From NCBI RefSeq assembly GCF_016598535.1, contig NZ_CP066779.1:5330053-5394052 (forward strand): 64,000 bases of DNA, read 5' to 3'. Position 1 is the first letter of the stretch. The number at the start of each line of letters is the position of its first letter. Source of the stretch: Rhodococcus sp. P-2 (GTDB lineage: Bacteria > Actinomycetota > Actinomycetes > Mycobacteriales > Mycobacteriaceae). Shown here piece after piece: positions 58,717 to 64,000 of this stretch. A program made the position numbers and the translations under genes. The notes under the pieces were generated by a model that was given only the letters and a program-made list of their open reading frames with translations, was not told the DNA's origin and ran no database searches.

Positions 58717-59817
58717 GTGTCTGCAGAAGCTGTGGAGAAGAAGGGCCCGCTCGCGGGCATTCGGATCGTGGAATTCGCTGGATTGGGACCGGGCCCGCAC
58801 GCCGCGACGCTGTTGGCGGACATGGGGGCCGACATCGTCATCGTGCAGCGCGCAGGGCAGATTCCGCAGGACTCGAACGCAACCGACCAGATCAAGCGCG
58901 GCCGCCGCATCATCGAGGCCAACCTGAAGGACCCGGCCGACGTCGCCAAGGTTCTCGATCTCCTGAGCCGCGCCGACGTCCTCATCGAGGGCTTCCGCCC
59001 CGGCGTCATGGAGCGAATGGGACTCGGCCCCGACGTGGTCTCGGAGCGCAATCCGCGTCTTGTCTACGGCCGCATGACGGGCTGGGGCCAGGAAGGCCCA
59101 CTCGCCAACGCCGCCGGTCACGACATCAACTACATCTCACTGACCGGTGTCCTCAACGCCATCGGACGCAAGGGTGAACGTCCCGTCCCGCCGCTCAACA
59201 TGGTCGGCGATTTCGGCGGCGGTTCCATGTTCCTGATCTTCGGCATTCTGTCGGCTCTCGTCGAGCGCTCGACATCCGGAAAGGGCCAGGTCGTCGACGC
59301 GGCGATGGTCGACGGAACCCTCGCGCTCTCCCACATGATGTGGGCATTCCGCGGTCGCGGCGTCTGGTCCGACGAGCGTGGCGTCAACCTCCTCGACACC
59401 GGCGCTCCGTTCTACGACACCTACGAGACCTCCGACGGCAAGTACATGGCCGTCGGATCCATCGAACCGCAGTTCTACGCACTGCTGCTCGAGGGCCTCG
59501 AACTCGATCCCGCGACGCTCCCCCATCAGATGGACACGTCCAAGTGGGACGACATGAAGAAGCTCTTCACCGAAAAGTTCCTGTCCAAGACTCGCGACGA
59601 GTGGGCCAAGATCTTCCTCGGCACCGACGCCTGCGTCTCGCCGGTCCTCACGTTCGCCGAGGCTCCGTCCAACGAACACATCGCGGCCCGCGGTTCGCTC
59701 ATCGAACTCGACGGCGTCACCCAGCATGCTCCGGCGCCGCGCTTCTCGCGTACGCCCACCACGACGCCCGCCGCCCCGGCACGTGAGGCGACTGATATCG
59801 ACACGGTCTGGACCTAG
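58717..59817 (+). CDS. Alpha-methylacyl-CoA racemase / CaiB-BaiF family
   Basis: 366 aa from GTG 58717 (MSAEAVEKKGPLAGIRIVEF); GTG 58687 would add 10 residues. The racemase catalytic His in AAGHDINYISLTG and Asp in NMVGDFGGGSMF match the characterised mycobacterial MCR; the Glu region is TGAPFYDTYE. Racemises 2-methylacyl-CoA in cholesterol or branched-lipid breakdown. Also PGPHAATLLADMGADIVIVQ. Monocistronic with a hairpin downstream. Confidence 0.9.
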   Translation: MSAEAVEKKGPLAGIRIVEFAGLGPGPHAATLLADMGADIVIVQRAGQIPQDSNATDQIKRGRRIIEANLKDPADVAKVLDLLSRADVLIEGFRPGVMERMGLGPDVVSERNPRLVYGRMTGWGQEGPLANAAGHDINYISLTGVLNAIGRKGERPVPPLNMVGDFGGGSMFLIFGILSALVERSTSGKGQVVDAAMVDGTLALSHMMWAFRGRGVWSDERGVNLLDTGAPFYDTYETSDGKYMAVGSIEPQFYALLLEGLELDPATLPHQMDTSKWDDMKKLFTEKFLSKTRDEWAKIFLGTDACVSPVLTFAEAPSNEHIAARGSLIELDGVTQHAPAPRFSRTPTTTPAAPAREATDIDTVWT

Positions 59818-59825
59818 GGCCTTCG

Positions 59826-59875
59826 GCCCCGTGCGTGGTCAAGGAGCCTCGGGACTCTCTAACCGCGCACGGGGC
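59826..59875. terminator. Bidirectional terminator between racemase and methyltransferase
   Basis: GCCCCGTGCG / CGCGCACGGGGC arms around a 27-nt loop, between convergent stops at 59817 and 59877. Confidence 0.72.
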
Positions 59876-59876
59876 G

Positions 59877-60980
59877 TCAGCCCAATCTGTAGAACCTGAA
59901 CATCTCGTGCTCGATCGGCAGCACGTCCACTCTCTCGAAACCTGCTGCCTTGGCATAACTTTCGAGTGTCGAGTGCCTCATCACCGTCCCGGTGGCAATG
60001 CTCCCCGGATGCGAAAGACTGTCCGGTAAGCAGCAGGTCAGCGAAAATCCGTACAGCAATTGCTCGATCGGACCCGCCTCGGGATCGAAGGCATCTGCCG
60101 TTCGTTCGTCCATCACGATCACCGGGGCGCCGGGCTGGGCAATCGCCCGAGCCGTGGACAGAAATCCCACCGGATCCGGAACGTCGTGAAGGCACTCGAA
60201 AGCAAACACGGCGTCGTAGGTCCCGGCATCGGCTCGACCCGTCTCCGGGGCTTGGCCGGCCACGTCGACCAACGAGAAATGAACGCGGTCGTCCACCCCG
60301 CGATCGTGGGCGTTTCGGCGGGCAGCATTCACCGAGGCTGCGTCGACGTCGAAGCCGTGCACCTCGATATTCGGGTACCCGAGGGCGAGCGCGATCGACG
60401 ACCAACCCTCCCCCATTCCGAGATCAGCGACCTGCCCGCCGCCGAGAAGAATGGCGTGCAGATCGGTGACTACCGGCAGAAACTGCTGACAAAGCTGCTG
60501 GAGATACATCGGCCGGTTCAGCAGCGCCTGGCCCTCGCGAGCGTCCGGACCCATCGATTCCCACGTGACTCCCCCGCCGTGACGATAAGCGTCCAGCAGG
60601 CGGGGCATCGACGACGTCGTCGCGACGAACAGCCTCGCCAACGGGGCCAGGAAAAGCAGGTTCTCGTCGTCGACCAGCACATCGGCGTGGGCCTGCGGCA
60701 AGCTGTACCGCCGATCGGCATCCGAATTGACGTCCACATAACCAGCCACGGCCTGCTGCTCGAGCCACTCCCGCGCATACCTCTCGACGGTCCCCGTCCG
60801 GTCCGCGAGTTCCGTGGACGTGAGCGGGCCGTGATCGCTCAGCGCGCGGTACCAGCCCAACCGGTCGCCCAGATACACAGCCTGCAGCTCCGACGCCCCG
60901 AGCGTGGCCGCGAACAATCGTTCTGCGAGCGCTTCCGCCGCACTGGTTCCCGCTGCGCCTGTACCGTCTACCGCCGTCAT
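59877..60980 (-). CDS. SAM-dependent class I methyltransferase with winged-helix N-terminus
   Basis: 367 aa. N-terminal dimerisation/winged-helix region (YLGDRLGWYRALSDHGPLTS, ELADRTGTVERYAREWLEQQ) and C-terminal Rossmann domain with SAM motif VADLGMGEGWSSIALALGYP, HGFDVDAASVNAARRN and VFAFECLHDVPDPVGFLSTA. Close in layout to the Rv2258c-type methyltransferases. Substrate unknown. 46 nt upstream of the MocR gene stop on the same strand. Confidence 0.88.
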   Translation of the reverse strand: MTAVDGTGAAGTSAAEALAERLFAATLGASELQAVYLGDRLGWYRALSDHGPLTSTELADRTGTVERYAREWLEQQAVAGYVDVNSDADRRYSLPQAHADVLVDDENLLFLAPLARLFVATTSSMPRLLDAYRHGGGVTWESMGPDAREGQALLNRPMYLQQLCQQFLPVVTDLHAILLGGGQVADLGMGEGWSSIALALGYPNIEVHGFDVDAASVNAARRNAHDRGVDDRVHFSLVDVAGQAPETGRADAGTYDAVFAFECLHDVPDPVGFLSTARAIAQPGAPVIVMDERTADAFDPEAGPIEQLLYGFSLTCCLPDSLSHPGSIATGTVMRHSTLESYAKAAGFERVDVLPIEHEMFRFYRLG

Positions 60981-61026
60981 GCCCGACCTCCTGGTTCACA
61001 CCGCTTTCAGGGTGTGTACCCAGTTC

Positions 61027-62499
61027 TCAGACGACGACCATTCGTTGGTCTGCCGTGTCGCGATCCGTCGCGAGAGTGTCGTACGCAGCGGCGATGGACG
61101 CAACGCCGCGAATGAGGTCCTCGGGAGAACGTGCGTACGGCACGCGAATGAATCGTTCGAACGCACCTTCGACGCCGAAACGGGGGCCGGCGGCCAGGAG
61201 TACACCGAAGTTGGGTGCCACCGCAGCCAACGCCGTCGAGACGGGCGCGGACATTCGCATCCAGACCGACATTCCGCCGGAGCCGATGGTGGGACGCCAG
61301 TCGGGCAGATGCTCTGCCACTGCACCGAGAAGCACCGCACGCTGTTCTCGCAGAACTTCGCGACGCTGTTCGAGCAACGAGCGGTCGTCGGCGAGCAAGT
61401 AGGCGGCTGCCAATTGATCCATGACGGGAGTACCGAGGTCGACCGCGGCACGCGCCCCCACCAACTGGGTGATGAGTGCGGCATCGGCGCGAATCCAACC
61501 GACACGTAGCCCGCCCCACAGGGACTTCGCCGTCGAACCGAGCGTCACCACTTCGGTTTTCGCCGCGCCTCGCCCATGTGACGCGACCGGTGCCGGCGGT
61601 GGTGCGTCGAGCCACAGGTCTACCATCGTCTCGTCGACGACCAGAGTCATTCGCGTTTCATGCGCAATCTTCGCAAGCTCTGCGCGACCGGAAGAGTCCA
61701 TGCAGAGGCCGGTCGGGTTGTGAAAGTCGGGGATCAGGTAGGCCATTCTCGCAGCGGTTTGCCTTGCTGCACTTCGAATCCCGTCCAGATCCCAGGCTCC
61801 GGCCGCCGCGAACTCCGGCCGGACCGGAACCGGCACGGGCCGAGCGCCGTTTCGCCGAATCGCTTCCAGCGCATTGGGATACGTCGGGTGATCGACCAGC
61901 ACCCGCTCGCCTGGTGAGGTGAGCACCGACAGCAACAACCGAAGCGCGTGCTGCGCACCCGAGGTCACCATGATCTGTTCGGCAGTGGTGGGCAAGCCCC
62001 GCGCCGTGTAGCGCTGCGCGATCACGTCACGCAAGTCGGCAATCCCGACCGGTTCCATCCCGTGCGTGGGCAGGAAGTTCGGAAGTTCCTGCAGCGCAGA
62101 CGCATACGCAAGTTCGACCTGGGCGGCGGGAGCTGCCATCGCTGCGTAACTGAGATCGACGACGGGTCCACTCGGCCCCGGTTGGTGGGAGCGGAACATC
62201 AACCCGTTCGGCCGCGCGCCGGCGGGCAACGCCACGGTGCTTCGTGAACCCTGCCGGCTGATCAGATACCCCTCGTCTCGTAGGACCGAGTACGAGGACG
62301 TGATCGTGGTTCGACTGAGTTCGAGCACCGTCGCAAGTTCACGCTCACTCGGCAGTGCGACCCCCAGCGGAACGCGACCGTCGTGCACGAGCAGGCGGAT
62401 ACCGTCGGCAAGCGCACGGTACGCGGGCCTGCGTCCGGACTCTTCCTGCCAGGACCCCAGATCGCGCGCGAGCGAACGGGCACCGAGAACTCGAGTCAT
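61027..62499 (-). CDS. MocR/PdxR-type regulator: GntR wHTH fused to aminotransferase domain
   Basis: 490 aa from ATG 62499 (62502 is also ATG). N-terminal GntR helix-turn-helix: RALADGIRLLVHDGRVPLGV, LPSERELATVLELSRTTITS, SYSVLRDEGYLISRQGS. C-terminal class-I aminotransferase domain binding PLP at VVTLGSTAKSLWGGLRVGWI (Lys). Such proteins sense PLP or amines and activate divergent genes. The divergent neighbour is the small putative membrane protein gene at 62558. Confidence 0.9.
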   Translation of the reverse strand: MTRVLGARSLARDLGSWQEESGRRPAYRALADGIRLLVHDGRVPLGVALPSERELATVLELSRTTITSSYSVLRDEGYLISRQGSRSTVALPAGARPNGLMFRSHQPGPSGPVVDLSYAAMAAPAAQVELAYASALQELPNFLPTHGMEPVGIADLRDVIAQRYTARGLPTTAEQIMVTSGAQHALRLLLSVLTSPGERVLVDHPTYPNALEAIRRNGARPVPVPVRPEFAAAGAWDLDGIRSAARQTAARMAYLIPDFHNPTGLCMDSSGRAELAKIAHETRMTLVVDETMVDLWLDAPPPAPVASHGRGAAKTEVVTLGSTAKSLWGGLRVGWIRADAALITQLVGARAAVDLGTPVMDQLAAAYLLADDRSLLEQRREVLREQRAVLLGAVAEHLPDWRPTIGSGGMSVWMRMSAPVSTALAAVAPNFGVLLAAGPRFGVEGAFERFIRVPYARSPEDLIRGVASIAAAYDTLATDRDTADQRMVVV

Positions 62500-62557
62500 C
62501 ATGCAGTCCAGTATCGCCAACTTGGCTATGTAACTCAATGCCAGTCGAGTTGATCAT

Positions 62558-62794
62558 ATGTCCATGACTACCTTCGCGACCCTGATCGGCATCGGACTCT
62601 TCGTGGCACTCGTCTACTTCTTCGCACCCGCCGAAGGTGAAGGTACTTACATTCGCGTGGAGCAGTTTCGCCTGGCAGCACCCCTCGGCGGCATCTTCCA
62701 CGACGCAACTCCGGACCGCGAGAACAACTCTGTCAGACCTCCATGCGATTGTGATCAGGGGGAAGAATTCACTGATCTCAGTCCAGTTGCGTAA
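62558..62794 (+). CDS. Possible small membrane protein, 78 aa
   Basis: ATG 62558 (MSMTTFATLIGIGLFVALVY then FFAPAEGEGTYIRVEQFRL). One N-terminal TM segment and a soluble tail with two Cys. No convincing ribosome-binding site. Codon use becomes less typical towards the 3' end. Divergent from the MocR gene; could be its target. Could also be a non-coding stretch; weak. Confidence 0.4.
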   Translation: MSMTTFATLIGIGLFVALVYFFAPAEGEGTYIRVEQFRLAAPLGGIFHDATPDRENNSVRPPCDCDQGEEFTDLSPVA

Positions 62795-62848
62795 AACTGG
62801 ACTCTTTTCGCACTCAGAAAGTCTCCAGAGAGGTTTCCCTTCCCCTCG

Positions 62849-63325
62849 ATGGCACTGCCGGCTTCCAAGAAGATTCTCTACATCGATCTCGACAACACCC
62901 TCGTCAACTTCCAGTCGGGCATCGATCGCCTGACCGACGGCGTCCGGGAGAAGTACAAGAACGGCCTCGACGAAGCGCCACACATCTTCTCTGGCATGGA
63001 CCCACTCGACGGTGCCATCGACGCCTACCACCAACTGGCGCAGCAGTTCGACACCTACATCCTCTCGACGGCGCCGTGGAAGAACGCCACAGCCTGGCAC
63101 GACAAGGTGCTATGGGTCCAAGAGCACCTCGGAATGGAGGAAGGCAGCGTCGCGTACAAACGTCTGATCCTCTCGCACCACAAGCACCTCAACCGAGGCG
63201 ACTACCTCGTCGACGACCGCGGAGCAAACGGCGCAGATCGATTCGAGGGCGACTGGATCAAGTTCGGCAGCACCGAGTTTCCCGACTGGAAGACCGTCAC
63301 CGCACACTTGTCGAAGCTGGCTTGA
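62849..63325 (+). CDS. 5'(3')-deoxyribonucleotidase-like HAD phosphatase (NT5C family)
   Basis: 158 aa. HAD motif ILYIDLDNTLVNFQSG at the N-terminus, middle STAPWKNATAWHDKVLWVQE, and YLVDDRGANGADRFEGDWIK (acidic Mg motif). The fold and order match cytosolic 5'(3')-deoxyribonucleotidases. Dephosphorylates nucleoside monophosphates. Converges on purA with a shared terminator. Confidence 0.85.
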   Translation: MALPASKKILYIDLDNTLVNFQSGIDRLTDGVREKYKNGLDEAPHIFSGMDPLDGAIDAYHQLAQQFDTYILSTAPWKNATAWHDKVLWVQEHLGMEEGSVAYKRLILSHHKHLNRGDYLVDDRGANGADRFEGDWIKFGSTEFPDWKTVTAHLSKLA

Positions 63326-63328
63326 ACA

Positions 63329-63366
63329 CGAAATCCCCGTCCCTGCAGACAGGAACGGGGATTTCG
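63329..63366. terminator. Bidirectional terminator between NT5C and purA
   Basis: CGAAATCCCCGT...ACGGGGATTTCG, a 12-bp stem plus inner CCTG/CAGG pairing, between convergent stops. Confidence 0.85.
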
Positions 63367-63376
63367 AGGAATCGAA

Positions 63377-64000
63377 TCAGCGGACGATCTCGCGCCGGAC
63401 GATCGTCTCGTCGCGGCCGGGGCCGACACCGATGCAGGAGATGAATGCACCCGAAAGCTCTTCGAGCCGAAGCACGTAGTTCTGCGCATTCTGCGGCAGT
63501 TCCTCGAAGGTGCGAGCCTCCGAGATGTCTTCCCACCAGCCGGGCATCTCTTCGTAGATGGGCTTGGCGTGGTGAATGTCGCTCTGCGACATCGGCATTT
63601 CGTCGTGGCGGACACCGTCCACCTCGTACGCGACACAGATCGGTACCGTGTCGAGGCTGCTCAGCACGTCCAGCTTGGTGAGGAAGTAGTCGGTGATGCC
63701 GTTGACGCGCGTCGCGTAACGCGCGATGACAGCGTCGAACCATCCCGTACGACGAGCGCGTCCGGTGGTGACACCGACCTCGCCGCCCTGCTTCGCCAGG
63801 TATGCGCCGTGATCGTCGAACAGCTCCGTCGGGAACGGACCGGAACCGACACGCGTCGTGTACGCCTTCAGGATGCCGAGCACCGTGGTGATCTTGGTGG
63901 GACCGATTCCCGAACCGACCGCCGCACCACCCGAGGTGGGGTTGGACGAGGTCACGTACGGGTACGTACCGTGGTCGACGTCCAACAGAGTGCCCTGCGA
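63377..64000 (-). CDS. purA: Adenylosuccinate synthetase, partial (C-terminal part; N-terminal part beyond window)
   Basis: The final 207 codons are in the window. [20 protein letters not shown] at the right edge, then [58 protein letters not shown] and a C-terminus [17 protein letters not shown]. Converts IMP plus aspartate to adenylosuccinate with GTP. The gene continues to the right (its 5' end is outside). Confidence 0.95.
   Translation of the reverse strand, partial: SQGTLLDVDHGTYPYVTSSNPTSGGAAVGSGIGPTKITTVLGILKAYTTRVGSGPFPTELFDDHGAYLAKQGGEVGVTTGRARRTGWFDAVIARYATRVNGITDYFLTKLDVLSSLDTVPICVAYEVDGVRHDEMPMSQSDIHHAKPIYEEMPGWWEDISEARTFEELPQNAQNYVLRLEELSGAFISCIGVGPGRDETIVRREIVR

Noticed and set aside
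62345-63100. 251-codon minus-strand frame spanning the MocR promoter
   Set aside because: Covers the divergent promoter and is antisense to the 5'-nucleotidase; no motif.

Overview
This window looks like a chromosomal segment of a mycolic-acid actinobacterium, most likely Rhodococcus of the erythropolis/qingshengii type. The evidence is high GC, frequent GTG starts and 1-4 nt operon overlaps. F420-dependent glucose-6-phosphate dehydrogenase, PknG/GlnX/GlnH, SteA and an antigen-85-like mycoloyltransferase are present, and several gene blocks match the Mycobacterium tuberculosis gene order. The genus call is inference. No insertion sequence, prophage, tRNA or CRISPR array was seen.

Layout. (1) 1-7.0 kb: leftward housekeeping block in the order of Mtb Rv1691-Rv1697: RGG/TPR protein, HAD phosphatase, small conserved protein, tlyA, nadK, recN, steA (cut by the edge). 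(2) 7.05-7.30 kb: an orphan 5S rRNA gene joined to the first 43 codons of an ABC ATPase, exactly at the junction between two Mtb-like blocks. (3) 7.4-20.8 kb: Mtb Rv0407-Rv0417-like block: thiOSG under a TPP riboswitch, divergent thiE, a 43-residue peptide gene, mutT3-like NUDIX, glnX-glnH-pknG, ackA-pta, fgd. (4) 20.9-23.5 kb: a small membrane-protein operon and a secreted mycoloyltransferase.

(5) 23.5-39.7 kb: sulfur/amino-acid scavenging region with two long leftward operons. Each is headed by a near-identical 89-nt SAM (S-box) riboswitch followed by a short leader peptide containing RRH(V/I)DLCRTA. One operon encodes an oligopeptide-type ABC importer plus three luciferase-like flavin monooxygenases and a DUF1684 protein. 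The other encodes a polar-amino-acid ABC importer, an MTOX/sarcosine-oxidase-like flavoenzyme and a GNAT acetyltransferase. A TauE/SafE-type exporter lies beside them. The inferred sequence of events is import, oxidative release of sulfur or nitrogen, and export of excess anion.

(6) 40.8-45.4 kb: a five-gene operon with two SipW-type (Ser-His) signal peptidases and four proteins or domains carrying SipW-dependent signal peptides. One peptidase is fused in frame to such a substrate domain. This is the best candidate for an under-described surface-fibre or exoprotein system. (7) 45.4-51.7 kb: metZ, a rhodanese and purT (Mtb Rv0389-Rv0391-like), with fprA and an amidohydrolase. (8) 51.8-53.3 kb: a MASE1-GGDEF diguanylate cyclase. 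(9) 53.5-58.6 kb: four tiny signal-less amphipathic peptide genes (37-48 residues) divergent from a heterodimeric ABC exporter. The peptides resemble the 43-residue peptide at 10.6 kb, and both loci have CRP/GlxR-like palindromes. I infer mycomembrane PorA/PorH-like or PSM/bacteriocin-like peptides. (10) 58.7-64 kb: alpha-methylacyl-CoA racemase, a methyltransferase, a MocR regulator, a 5'-nucleotidase and partial purA.
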